Source: Mycobacterium sp. shizuoka-1 (GTDB taxonomy: Bacteria > Actinomycetota > Actinomycetes > Mycobacteriales > Mycobacteriaceae). Taken from it: a DNA stretch of 64,000 bases. Below are positions 35,058-43,589 of the stretch, piece after piece. How positions within the stretch are numbered: position 1 is the first letter of the stretch; each line of letters opens with the position of its first letter. The DNA is taken from positions 25,781 to 89,780 of the forward strand of contig NZ_BEWG01000081.1 in NCBI RefSeq assembly GCF_002723835.1, given 5' to 3'. The notes beneath the pieces were generated by a model that saw only the letters and a list, made by a program, of their open reading frames with translations, was not told the DNA's origin and did not search any database. The translations under genes were made by a program, and so were the position numbers.

Positions 35058-35115
35058 ATATCCCGCTGATTTCACCTACCGACAAGATATCCCGCTGATT
35101 TCACCTACCGACAAG
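35058..35115. repeat. perfect tandem duplication, 2 x 29 bp
   Basis: The unit begins ATATCCCGCTGATTTCACC and ends TACCGACAAG; it occurs twice without a gap or mismatch (35058-35086, 35087-35115), in the gap between the biotin carboxylase stop and the SRPBCC gene stop. It contains no gene and is probably a recent slippage or recombination product. Confidence 0.9.
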
Positions 35116-35164
35116 TTTCTGATCGTGGCTGGCGATACCGATGGCGGGCGGTCCGGCAGTTAAG

Positions 35165-35656
35165 TCAACCCAGCGGCTTGGGCGCGGCTTGGGGTATCGC
35201 CTCCACAAAACCCAGCTGGGCACCCGATGCCGCCAACCGAACCAACCAGTGCGACCATAGCCAGTCCCGCCGCCGTAGCAGGTCATCATCGGAGCCGAAG
35301 CCCGATTCGCGCACGGAGAGCCTACTGTCGTTTGGCCCGTCGGCATGGACATCGATGGTGCTGACTAGCGGCCGCCCCCAATCCGCGGCCTGCCAACGCA
35401 CCACCAGCCGCTCCGGCTCGAGCACTTTGAGGAACTCGCCGACGACCTCCGGCCACCCGGACATCCTCACCCGGATCTCGCCGTCGACGGTCGGGTCGAT
35501 GGTCACTTCAGCACCCATCCAGTGTGACGCCGCGTCTTCGGACACCAACAGCTCGTACAGCTTGGCTGCGGGCACGGCGTAGCGCAGCGATTTATCCAAC
35601 ACCGCCTCGGTTCCGCCGGCCTCCGAATCCGGTGGCGGGCTCGTGTTTGCAGTCAA
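35165..35656 (-). CDS. SRPBCC (AHSA1-like) family protein
   Basis: A 163-residue SRPBCC-fold protein of the polyketide-cyclase/AHSA1 group. It has LDKSLRYAVPAAKLYELLVS, the helix-strand start of the fold, then EIRVRMSGWPEVVGEFLKVL, PERLVVRWQAADWG and DWLWSHWLVRLAASG at the long C-terminal helix. Such proteins bind small hydrophobic ligands; the ligand and role here are unknown. The start is TTG 35656 with CGGAG upstream. It is followed downstream by the tandem repeat and the end of the carboxylase operon on the other strand. Confidence 0.8.
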   Translation of the reverse strand: MTANTSPPPDSEAGGTEAVLDKSLRYAVPAAKLYELLVSEDAASHWMGAEVTIDPTVDGEIRVRMSGWPEVVGEFLKVLEPERLVVRWQAADWGRPLVSTIDVHADGPNDSRLSVRESGFGSDDDLLRRRDWLWSHWLVRLAASGAQLGFVEAIPQAAPKPLG

Positions 35657-35737
35657 TGTCGTTACTCCGTTCGCTTAGCCGGCGCGTGGCCGATGCGGTG
35701 GTCTTCCGCCCCCAGCGGGTTGCCGATAGTCAGCCGC

Positions 35738-36904
35738 TCAATATGACCTCGGCAGCCCAAGTACGTGCTCGGCGATGTAGTTGAGCACCATCTCCTGGGA
35801 AACCGGCGCGATCTTCATCAGCCGCGCCTCGCGGAAGTACCGCTCCACGTGGTACTCGCTGGCAAAGCCGAACCCGCCGTGGGTCTGGACGGCGTGGTCG
35901 GCGGCGAAGAACCCGGCGTCGGCGGCCAGGAATTTGGCGCTGTTGGCCTCGCGGGCACACGGCTGGCCGTGGTCGTACAACCAGGCCGCCCTGTTGGCCA
36001 CCTGCTCGGCTGCATCCAGTCGCATGGTGGCTTCCGCCAACGGGAATGCGATGCCCTGGTTCTTGCCGATCGGACGATCGAACACCACCCGCTGGTTGGC
36101 GTAGTCCACAGCGCGTCGGATCGACGCTCGGCCGATTCCGATCGCCTCGTGCGCAATCAGGATGCGCTCCGGATTCAGTCCGTCGAGCAGGTAATGAAAC
36201 CCCGTGCCTTCGTCGCCGATTCGGTGATCGGCGGGGATGCGCAGGTTGTCGATGAACAGCGCGTTGGAATTCACGGCGTTGCGGCCCATCTTCGGGATCT
36301 CTCGGATCTCCACGGCCGACCGGTCGAGCGGTGCCAGAAACAGTGTCATCCCGTCGACCGGGCGGGCGCACTCCTCGCGGGGCGTCGTGCGGGTGAGGAG
36401 CAGCAGGTAGTCAGCCTGCTGGGCCTTGGTGATCCACACCTTCCGGCCGTTGACGACGTAGTGGTCGCCGTCGCGACGAGCCCGGGTCGTGATCCGACTG
36501 GTGTCTGTGCCCGCGTCGGGCTCGGTGACCGCGAAAGACACGTGCAGCTCACCGGAGACAACCTTGGGCAGCAGCTGCTTGCGCAGCTGTGGGGAGCCGT
36601 GCTTGACCACGGGGTTCATCCCGAAGATCGTCAGGTGGATGGCGCTGCACCCGTTCATCGCGGCACCTGACTGCGCAATCTCCTGAAGTAACAGCGACGC
36701 TTCGGTGATGCCCTGCCCGGCGCCGCCGTACTCTTCAGGAATCGCGATGCCGAGCCAGCCGCCCGCGGCCAGCGACCGGTAGAACTCGTCCGGGAAGCGG
36801 TGGTCCCGGTCGCAGGCGGCCCAGTAATCGTCATCGAATCGTGCGGTCACCTGGCGCACGCCCTTGCGCAGGGCTTCATGGTCCGGGTTCGGGGCGAAGT
36901 CCAT
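35738..36904 (-). CDS. acyl-CoA dehydrogenase
   Basis: A 388-residue acyl-CoA dehydrogenase. Motifs: GWLGIAIPEEYGGAGQGIT, FAVTEPDAGTDTSRITTRA, NGRKVWITKAQQ, and GIGRASIRRAVDYANQRVV. The C-terminal region is HGGFGFASEYHVERYFREARL then KIAPVSQEMVL, with Ala at the medium-chain catalytic position and an alternative Glu in GLNPERILIAHE, as in isovaleryl-CoA-type enzymes. ATG 36904 is preceded by GGAGG. It lies between the SRPBCC and PucR genes on the same strand. An ATAATCATT element (36952-36960) lies about 50 bp upstream, as at two other dehydrogenase genes. Confidence 0.9.
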   Translation of the reverse strand: MDFAPNPDHEALRKGVRQVTARFDDDYWAACDRDHRFPDEFYRSLAAGGWLGIAIPEEYGGAGQGITEASLLLQEIAQSGAAMNGCSAIHLTIFGMNPVVKHGSPQLRKQLLPKVVSGELHVSFAVTEPDAGTDTSRITTRARRDGDHYVVNGRKVWITKAQQADYLLLLTRTTPREECARPVDGMTLFLAPLDRSAVEIREIPKMGRNAVNSNALFIDNLRIPADHRIGDEGTGFHYLLDGLNPERILIAHEAIGIGRASIRRAVDYANQRVVFDRPIGKNQGIAFPLAEATMRLDAAEQVANRAAWLYDHGQPCAREANSAKFLAADAGFFAADHAVQTHGGFGFASEYHVERYFREARLMKIAPVSQEMVLNYIAEHVLGLPRSY

Positions 36905-36951
36905 CTCTACCTCCACAGCCGATAGCCGGCCCAGCAGGCCCCGTTCAGGGC

Positions 36952-36960
36952 AATGATTAT
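36952..36960. promoter_or_regulatory. AATGATTAT (ATAATCATT on the - strand) upstream of acyl-CoA dehydrogenase
   Basis: The same 9-base core is seen at 6758-6766, and GTAATCATT at 6342-6350 and 9427-9435. It lies 48 bp upstream of the dehydrogenase ATG, a good position for an operator overlapping a promoter. Regulator unknown. Confidence 0.35.
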
Positions 36961-36985
36961 ACAACTTACCTGACGGGGAGTGCGA

Positions 36986-38866
36986 CTAGCCTGACTCGTC
37001 GCGCGATGCGTCATCCCAGAGGCCTGACTCCGCGAGTGAGCGTCGACCGGCGCGCAGCCGCATCGCAAGCTGGAGGCGGAAGCGCTGTTCGGGGTCGGTC
37101 AGGTCGACATCGATGACCTCGGCAATCCGGTCCAACCGATAGCGAAGCGTATTCGCGTGCACGACCAGCTCGTGGGCCGCCCGGCGGAGGTTTCCACCGG
37201 TGTTCAGGTAACTGGCCAGGGTCTGCCGGCCGTCGAAGCGCAGCGTCGTCGCTGCCTGCTCTAGTCGTCGGATCGGCTCCTCGAACTCGGGGTCGCCCGC
37301 TTCGGCGCCGGGGAGCAGTAAACGGTGTACGCCGATCGCGGCGAAGTCCAGGAACCGTTGGCGGGTGCTTACCGCCAGCTGGCAAGTATAGACCGCCTGC
37401 CTCGCCGAGGATGCCAGCTCCATGGGGTCGCGCACAGTTGATCCAAGCCCCACAGCCACCGCGCGTGGCCGCAGCGCGCGCACCAGCCGGTCCACGGAGC
37501 TGTCGTTGGCTTGGACCAACGCGATCACCAGGCCCATGTGTTCGCCGTGCGGGAGGCCCAACGAATCGAGCATTCGGCGCAGCGCGCCGTGCGAATCGCC
37601 ATGATCGTCGGATGGTGCGTTCGCTGCCGGCACCGTATCGGCTGTTCTGATCTCGTCCAGAGCGGCCACTCGCGCGCCGAGTGACCCCACGAGGTGCTCG
37701 ACCGCCAATTTGGCCGAATGCCGACTGAAGGCGCCCTTTGCCAGCAGGCTCACCATCTGACGGCGGGTCTCCGAGCTCAGTCTCGGCCATGAGGCGCGGT
37801 GCGCGATTTCGGCGGCGGCCACCGGAGCAATGTGTCGGAGCCATTCGACAGCCGAATCCGTGTTCCTGCCACGTGCCGTCGTCGAAAGGTAGCCGAGCGG
37901 TTTCTTGGAGCCGAGCCGCGCGACGATCCGGTATCCGGCTGCAGGCGTCCCCAGCCGAACCAGTTCGGGTACGCCCGGTTTTAGTTGCTCGGCCAGTCGC
38001 CGCAGCCGGCCAGGGGTGATCAACTCGGAAAGCGAGGAGGGGGGCCGGTCAGGTGGGTGCCAGATGACCGGAACGAAATCGGCGTCCTCTAACAGGATTT
38101 CGTCAGCGGCGTGTGACGATGCGGCAGCCAGCATCTCGACGAGAAGGCCGTCGGATGTGGCGAGCGCCCCACACACCGCGGCGCAATTCGCAGCCCCAGA
38201 AGCCTTGACGCCGGGGCTTGAAGCTGCCTGCGAGGAAAGCGCGCGCAGCCGGCGGGCGACCAGACGCTCGACGGCGCCGCCGCTCAAGGTGGAGATCGCG
38301 GGGGACATCGCGAGATGGTGTACCTGGGCGGGGCTGTCGAGCTGGTCGAGCAGGTGGTCCAGCAGCAGGAGGCGGCCCTCCGGCGACCGAACATTGACCT
38401 CATCCCCGTCGGCCCACAGGACGGTGTGCCGCAGCAGTGCGGGAAGCCCGGCGCCAGCGGCGTGGGAGTCCGCGAACAGGCAGGTAAACGTGGCGGAGTC
38501 CGGCAATAGGTAAGCGACCCGCGAACAGTCGTCCGGGTCTGCGGCGGGTACGCCGTCGGACGCCTGCGAATGAACCACCAACACGTGCGGTGGGCCGGTC
38601 CCGCGGTCAGCGATCCGAACGGCGGCGGCACTGAGTCCGGCCTGGCCAGCTCCTCGATGCAGGAATTCGACCGACCCGCCGCCCAGTGCGTCCGCGCGAT
38701 CTCTTTCCTGCAGTTCGAGCTCGATCTGTGCTTGCTCGATCGCTCCGCTGTGCAGAACCAAGACCGGACGCCCGACGGAGGCCTCGATCAGGTCGGCGGC
38801 CCGAAAGGCAAGCCGATCCGCCCGCTCGAGAACCGCGCGATGACCGGGCTGCGACTCAGTTTTCAT
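36986..38866 (-). CDS. PucR-family transcriptional regulator
   Basis: A 626-residue regulator of the PucR/CdaR family. The last 60 residues have the PucR helix-turn-helix (QTLASYLNTGGNLRRAAHEL and VHANTLRYRLDRIAEVIDVDL). The middle has a GGDEF-like PucR region (GLVIALVQANDSSVDRLVRAL). The N-terminal 350 residues form a sensing part, possibly GAF-like. It diverges from the monooxygenase genes and is likely their regulator; the 140-bp spacer holds two palindromes. It shares strand and a 20-bp gap with no other gene except the dehydrogenase downstream. Confidence 0.85.
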   Translation of the reverse strand: MKTESQPGHRAVLERADRLAFRAADLIEASVGRPVLVLHSGAIEQAQIELELQERDRADALGGGSVEFLHRGAGQAGLSAAAVRIADRGTGPPHVLVVHSQASDGVPAADPDDCSRVAYLLPDSATFTCLFADSHAAGAGLPALLRHTVLWADGDEVNVRSPEGRLLLLDHLLDQLDSPAQVHHLAMSPAISTLSGGAVERLVARRLRALSSQAASSPGVKASGAANCAAVCGALATSDGLLVEMLAAASSHAADEILLEDADFVPVIWHPPDRPPSSLSELITPGRLRRLAEQLKPGVPELVRLGTPAAGYRIVARLGSKKPLGYLSTTARGRNTDSAVEWLRHIAPVAAAEIAHRASWPRLSSETRRQMVSLLAKGAFSRHSAKLAVEHLVGSLGARVAALDEIRTADTVPAANAPSDDHGDSHGALRRMLDSLGLPHGEHMGLVIALVQANDSSVDRLVRALRPRAVAVGLGSTVRDPMELASSARQAVYTCQLAVSTRQRFLDFAAIGVHRLLLPGAEAGDPEFEEPIRRLEQAATTLRFDGRQTLASYLNTGGNLRRAAHELVVHANTLRYRLDRIAEVIDVDLTDPEQRFRLQLAMRLRAGRRSLAESGLWDDASRDESG

Positions 38867-38935
38867 GCAGATGCACCAATCCAGACGGAATCATTGTACG
38901 TTCCGCCGATGCGCCCGCGAAGTCTCGTGCTTAGT

Positions 38936-38973
38936 GTGATTCCTATCACCAAGGAAGATTGGGATGATCATCC
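38936..38973 (+). promoter_or_regulatory. two palindromes in front of the diiron monooxygenase operon
   Basis: GTGATTCCTATCAC (38936-38949; 5-base arms) and GGATGATCATCC (38962-38973; perfect) lie 33-70 bp upstream of the hydroxylase alpha start, in the spacer with the divergent PucR gene. Either may bind the PucR protein or another regulator. No clear -10/-35 pair was identified. Confidence 0.4.
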
Positions 38974-39005
38974 TCACCAATGAGGGGCAATGAAGGAGAG
39001 TATCG

Positions 39006-40559
39006 ATGCGTAACTTGATCAAGGCGCATGAGCGGGTCAAGGACTTCGACTGGGAGCATTCGTACGCCGAGAAGCCCGACCGCTATCCGACCAAATACGT
39101 CATTCCCCGCAAGACCAAGGATCCCTTCCGCCATCTCATCCGCGATTACGTCTCGATGGAGCAGGAGAAAGACGACCGCCAGTACGGTGCCATGGAAGAC
39201 GCCCTGGCCAGGTCCAACTCTGCAGGCAAGGCACAGCCGCGCTGGATGGAGATCTTGAAGATCGCGCTGCCGGTCGTGAACTTCGGTGAGTACGCGGCGA
39301 TGAAGTGCTGCGGCCAGCTGGTCGATACCGTGGAGAATGCCGAGCTGCGGCAGGGATACATGGCGCAGATGATCGACGAAGTCCGGCACACCAACCAGGA
39401 GCTGTACCTCAACCGGTACTTCGCGAAGCACGCGGCCGACCCGGAGGGCTTCCACATCGGGATGAAGGCGCGTGCGAATAACCTGTTCGGAGTGGCCGGG
39501 CGGGCGGCCCTGGAGACCTTCTTTGTTGGTGACCCGATCGAGGGCGCGCTCAATCTGCAGGTGGTTGCCGAAACCGCGTACACCAATCCGATCTTCGTCA
39601 CGCTCACCGAGGTCGCCGCGGCCAACGGAGACAACGTCACTCCAAGTGTGTTCCTAAGTGTCCAGTCCGACGAGGCACGGCACATGGCCAACGGCTACTC
39701 GACGCTGGCCGCGGTAGTTTCCAACGAGGACAATCTCAAGCACCTGCAAACCGACTTCGACCGCGCGTTCTGGCGCCAGCACTCCTTCCTGGACCCCTTC
39801 CTGGGAGCCGTGTACGACTACTTCCAGAAGGACCGCGGGCACTCCTACCTGGAGAAGTGGACCGAGTGGATCGAGGAGGACTGGGTCGGCTCATACATCT
39901 CCAAGATGGAGCCCTACGGCCTGACCGTGCCCGAATGCTTCCACGTCGCGAAGGAACAGATGCGCTGGAAGCACCACACCGCCGCGATGCTGGCCGCCGC
40001 GTCTTGGCCGCTGCATTTCTGGCGCTGGGATCCGCTAACGGAGTCCGACTTCGAATGGTTCGAGAACAAATACCCGGGCTGGTATGAGCACTACGGTCCC
40101 TTCTGGGAGAACTTCCGCCAAATCACCAAGGCCGAGGACGGTGTGAACCCGATGGCGGCGTTTGAGGCGCTGCCGCCACTGTGCCAGGTCTGTCAGATGC
40201 CATGCATCTTCCCGCGGCTGGACTGCAGCGAGGTGCGGTTCGGTGAATACGGTGGCCGCACGGTGCCGTTCTGCGGGCCGATGTGCGAGAAGCTGTTCTT
40301 TCAGGAGCCCATCCGCTACGCGCAGAGCCGAAACTTCTGGCAGCACCACGACGGGATGGGGCTGGCGGACTTCATCGTGCAAAACGGCTTCTTGCGCTCC
40401 GACGGCACGACCCTGATCGCGCAGCCCTCGCTGGACACCGAACGCATGTGGACCATCGACGACGTCCGCGCCTGGGGTATGGAGATCAGAGACCCGATGC
40501 CGGCGATCACTGCGCAACTCGCCGCTGCCGGCGCTTCCGGGAACGGGGCGGGCGCATGA
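39006..40559 (+). CDS. soluble diiron (propane-type) monooxygenase hydroxylase alpha subunit
   Basis: A 517-residue hydroxylase large subunit that binds the diiron centre and O2 and hydroxylates a small alkane. The six ligands are all visible: Glu95 (NFGEYAA), Glu125 and His128 (IDEVRHTNQ), Glu189 (VAETAYTN), Glu223 and His226 (SDEARHMANG). Near the C-terminus is a Cys-rich YHS-like segment (CQVCQMPCIFPRLDC ... PFCGPMCEKLFF). AAGGAGA precedes ATG 39006. The four genes follow in the order alpha, beta, coupling, reductase and overlap or nearly touch. Gene symbols differ between systems (mim, prm), so none is given. Confidence 0.93.
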   Translation: MRNLIKAHERVKDFDWEHSYAEKPDRYPTKYVIPRKTKDPFRHLIRDYVSMEQEKDDRQYGAMEDALARSNSAGKAQPRWMEILKIALPVVNFGEYAAMKCCGQLVDTVENAELRQGYMAQMIDEVRHTNQELYLNRYFAKHAADPEGFHIGMKARANNLFGVAGRAALETFFVGDPIEGALNLQVVAETAYTNPIFVTLTEVAAANGDNVTPSVFLSVQSDEARHMANGYSTLAAVVSNEDNLKHLQTDFDRAFWRQHSFLDPFLGAVYDYFQKDRGHSYLEKWTEWIEEDWVGSYISKMEPYGLTVPECFHVAKEQMRWKHHTAAMLAAASWPLHFWRWDPLTESDFEWFENKYPGWYEHYGPFWENFRQITKAEDGVNPMAAFEALPPLCQVCQMPCIFPRLDCSEVRFGEYGGRTVPFCGPMCEKLFFQEPIRYAQSRNFWQHHDGMGLADFIVQNGFLRSDGTTLIAQPSLDTERMWTIDDVRAWGMEIRDPMPAITAQLAAAGASGNGAGA

Positions 40560-41611
40560 CCGCGATGTTTCCCGGCGCCGTCGAGTGTGCGGGCAAGCCG
40601 ACCCGTGACTTCACCTACATCCCGTCCCGCCGCCGTAGGCTGTCCGAGTACGAGGCGGTCACCTGCTGCGCCCAGCCCGACGTGGACGGGTTCGACCAGC
40701 AGGGCTGGCTCCTACGCGACGTCAACGGGCGAACGCCCTGGATCCGGGAATCGACCGCGCTGGTCCACCCGAACTGGTTCCTGTTCCGCGACCCCGCGTC
40801 GCACTGGCAGCGCACCTACGTACGCATGCAGGCCGAACAGGAGCGCGCGATCGCGCGTTCGGCAGAAGACGCGGCGGCCAACGGGGTGTTCAACGAGTTT
40901 GATCCGGTGTGGACCCGGGAGATCCTTGGCCGGCACTACCGGGCCTGGGCGTACGCGGAGTACGGGTTGTTCCGGGCGTTCGCCGTGGCACAGCGCGAGG
41001 CGCTGTCGGACACGCTCGGCAATGTTTTCTGCTTCGAGGCGTTCGACCGGATGCGGCACGCACAGGACATTGTGCTGCATCTGCTCGAGCTTGAAGACCA
41101 CGTCGACGGCTTCGCCGACGACGGCGCGAAGGCGGTGTGGCTGGAGGACCAGCGGTATCAACCGACTCGTCGGCTGGTCGAGGAGCTCCTGGCGGGCAAC
41201 GACTGGGCGGAGCTGGCCGTGGTGACAAACCTGGTGTTCGACCCGATCCTCACCGAGCTGGCGGTCAGCCAACTGGTGCGCCGGTTCGGCCCCTTCCACG
41301 GCGACCCGGTGACACCCCACCTAGTGGGCACCACCGACCGGGACCGGCGCCGCAACCTCGCCTGGACTCAGGAGTTCGTCCGCATGGTCACCGACCCGAC
41401 GGTGCCGGAATGTCAGAAGAATGCGGCGACCATGAGCGCCTGGCTGGATTCCTGGACGCCCAAGGTTCTCGAGGCCGCGAAGGCGATGGCCGACGTCTAC
41501 GACGTGCCGCCGCTGCAGGTCGCACGGTTCGACGAGGTGTTCGCGGTCGCCCGGCAGAACCAGGAGGAGCTGGTCGCGGGACTGGATCTGAAAGTGGGGA
41601 CAGCCGCATGA
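40556..41611 (+). CDS. diiron monooxygenase hydroxylase beta subunit
   Basis: A 351-residue hydroxylase small subunit. It resembles the alpha subunit fold without the iron ligands: RRRRLSEYEAVTCCAQPDVD, TALVHPNWFLFRDPASHWQR, RTYVRMQAEQERAIARSAED, WAYAEYGLFRAFAVAQREAL and ELAVVTNLVFDPILTELAVS. It stabilises the alpha subunit and the docking of the coupling protein. The start ATG 40556 overlaps the alpha stop (ATGA), the stop overlaps the next gene (ATGA, 41608-41611), so all three are translationally coupled. Confidence 0.92.
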   Translation: MTAMFPGAVECAGKPTRDFTYIPSRRRRLSEYEAVTCCAQPDVDGFDQQGWLLRDVNGRTPWIRESTALVHPNWFLFRDPASHWQRTYVRMQAEQERAIARSAEDAAANGVFNEFDPVWTREILGRHYRAWAYAEYGLFRAFAVAQREALSDTLGNVFCFEAFDRMRHAQDIVLHLLELEDHVDGFADDGAKAVWLEDQRYQPTRRLVEELLAGNDWAELAVVTNLVFDPILTELAVSQLVRRFGPFHGDPVTPHLVGTTDRDRRRNLAWTQEFVRMVTDPTVPECQKNAATMSAWLDSWTPKVLEAAKAMADVYDVPPLQVARFDEVFAVARQNQEELVAGLDLKVGTAA

Positions 41612-41940
41612 GCACACCGGCCATATCCGCAGACAGCAAGGTGGCGATGGTGCTGATGAAGAGCGAGGAGGCCGACGCCACCATCGACGTGCTGCAGGTT
41701 GACCAGCCCGATGTCAAGATCGTCGATCGGGGGCCCTACTGGTACCTGGAACACCCTAGTGAGATCCGCGTCGACATGGCCCGCGTGTCGCAGGAGATGG
41801 GCGGCAAGGACATCACCATCGGCCAATGGCTGGTAGTGATGACCACTTTCGTCGGCCGGGCAGAGACAGACGACAACAGCTTCCGGGTCACCTCCGAGAT
41901 GCTGGAACTCAACGACCCCGTGCCTGCTGCGGCGAGCTGA
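41608..41940 (+). CDS. monooxygenase coupling/regulatory protein (MmoB/DmpM family)
   Basis: A 110-residue MmoB/DmpM-type effector protein. Typical segments: KVAMVLMKSEEADATIDVL, DVKIVDRGPYWYLEHPSEIR, and ITIGQWLVVMTTFVGRAE. It binds the hydroxylase and controls O2 and substrate access; it carries no cofactor. It overlaps the beta subunit gene by 4 bp and is 7 bp ahead of the reductase gene. Length and motif order match the family. Confidence 0.92.
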   Translation: MSTPAISADSKVAMVLMKSEEADATIDVLQVDQPDVKIVDRGPYWYLEHPSEIRVDMARVSQEMGGKDITIGQWLVVMTTFVGRAETDDNSFRVTSEMLELNDPVPAAAS

Positions 41941-41947
41941 CCACGAG

Positions 41948-43063
41948 GTGGTGGCGGTGTACTCGGCCCGGGTCGAACCCGGTGGCACAGAGTTCTCGAT
42001 AAAGCCCGGTGAGCCGGTTCTGGACGCCGCACTGCGCAGCGGGGTCTCGCTGAAGTACGGATGTCGGCACGGGAATTGTTCGAGCTGTAAATACCTGGTG
42101 ACGGACGGTGAGGTGGACTACGGCAACGCCTCGCCGTACTCGCTGTCCAACGCGGAGCGAGATGAGGGCTGGGTGTTGCTGTGCTGCGCTACTGCTCTCG
42201 ACGACCTAGAGATCCAGGACGACCGTGTATTCGACCAGCGGCAACGGTCGCTGATCACGCCGGGGGAGTTCGACGGGCAAGTGAGCGGGATCGACAAATT
42301 GACACCGTCGCTGCGTCGGCTGCGGATCCACACCGAGCAGCCGGTCGCCTTTTATGCGGGCCAGTTCATGGAGATCGCGGTGCCGGGCGCAGTGGGTCAG
42401 TGGCGGTCCTACTCCCTGGCGTGCGCCCCCGTTGCTATGGAGGAGCTCGAGTTCGTCATCAAGGTAATCGACGGTGGCGCGTTCTCGGGCCAGCTCGACG
42501 TGCTCAAGGTGGGCACTCGACTGCGGGTTCGGGGTCCATTCGGTGGCGGTTACCTGCGGGAGGGAGACCGCCCCGTTCTGCTGGTGGCAACCGGCTCCGG
42601 CATCTCGCCGATCCTGTCAATCCTGGAGCACGCGGCCCTGTGCGGGGACGAACGCAAGTTCACTTTCTTCTATGGGGCTCGGGTAGGCGCCGAGCTTCCA
42701 TGCGAGGACCGCATGGGTGAGCTTTGCGGGTTGCTCGACCTGACGTATTGCCCGGTACTGTCGAAACCCTCGCCGGAATGTGGCTGGCCCGGTGAACCCT
42801 CACGAGTAACCACCGGAGTCCAGCGTCGGATCGGTGACGGCGCCCCATATGACGCCTACGTCTGCGGCAAGCCCGAGATGTGCGACGCCGTCATCGCATT
42901 GCTCGAAGCAAAAGGCACTCCGGAAGAGACAATCTTCAGTGACAAGTTCTTTCCCGCAGTGGAAGACGATCCGCCGACACCTCCCTCGGGCCGCGCGAAA
43001 GTCGCACCCAAGTGTGCCACGAGTTGGTCCGGGTCGACGCCAGGGCCGGCAAGACCGAGGTAG
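41948..43063 (+). CDS. monooxygenase reductase (2Fe-2S ferredoxin / FAD / NADH)
   Basis: A 371-residue reductase: an N-terminal plant-type 2Fe-2S domain with Cys39, Cys44, Cys47 and Cys79 (YGCRHGNCSSCKY, VLLCC), FAD-binding RSYSLACAP, and NAD-binding LLVATGSGISPILSILEHA and DAYVCGKPEMCDAVIALL. It moves electrons from NADH to the hydroxylase. Start GTG 41948 follows ACGAGG. The family normally ends near FFPA (residue 337); the last 34 residues run into the broken gene behind it (PPTPPSGRAKVAPKC) and are probably acquired readthrough sequence. A dedicated GroEL-like chaperonin, typical for mimABCD loci, is not found. Confidence 0.9.
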   Translation: MVAVYSARVEPGGTEFSIKPGEPVLDAALRSGVSLKYGCRHGNCSSCKYLVTDGEVDYGNASPYSLSNAERDEGWVLLCCATALDDLEIQDDRVFDQRQRSLITPGEFDGQVSGIDKLTPSLRRLRIHTEQPVAFYAGQFMEIAVPGAVGQWRSYSLACAPVAMEELEFVIKVIDGGAFSGQLDVLKVGTRLRVRGPFGGGYLREGDRPVLLVATGSGISPILSILEHAALCGDERKFTFFYGARVGAELPCEDRMGELCGLLDLTYCPVLSKPSPECGWPGEPSRVTTGVQRRIGDGAPYDAYVCGKPEMCDAVIALLEAKGTPEETIFSDKFFPAVEDDPPTPPSGRAKVAPKCATSWSGSTPGPARPR

Positions 43064-43570
43064 CCGTCGAGACGGACCACGTACGCCGAAGGACCGGCCG
43101 GCCCGCTTGTGACTGCCAGTTCGCGAAGAAGACGAGGAGGTGGGGGTCGAGGCGCCCGCGGTCGTAGTAGTCGCGCTTGTAGTGCGAGAAGCCGCGTTCG
43201 GCGCTGTCGAGGTAGCGCGTATCGCCGGTCAGGCGGTGGGCTTCGAGAAGCGAGCATGGCCTCGGCGGGATAGAGTTCCTCGCCACTGTCCGGCGCATCG
43301 TCGAAGAAGACCTTGTGCGACCCGTCCTGTCTCTGCTGCCCGACGATGCCGTCGGCGAGCCGTGTGAGCCGCTCAACTTCGTCGGGAAGCTCCGAACGCG
43401 CCAGGGCAAGGACCAGGAAGGCGCTGTAGGCAGTGGACGACGCCGCTTTTTCCGGCGCCACCGTCGCGTAGCCGTCGCGCCCAATGAACAGCTGGCCGAA
43501 GTGCGCGAGCGAGCGCCGGATCAGGCCCGCCAGGTCGCCGCGTTCCAGAAATGCGCTCAGGACCTCTAAG
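42990..43570 (-). pseudogene. broken gene fragment, alpha/alpha-toroid-like protein
   Basis: On the - strand the frames of this stretch contain RRSLAHFGQLFIGRDGYATV, SGEELYPAEAMLA, ALLEAHRLTGDTRYLDSAERG-like text and YKRDYYDRGRLDPHLLVFFA, in at least two frames separated by a shift near 43265. The repeats of short helices with HRLTGDTRYLDSAERG resemble a six-hairpin/toroid carbohydrate enzyme, but I cannot name the family. It overlaps the 3' end of the reductase gene and abuts the debranching pseudogene, so it is part of a decayed stretch. Confidence 0.55.
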
Positions 43571-43589
43571 GTGAAACACCGGCCGGCTG

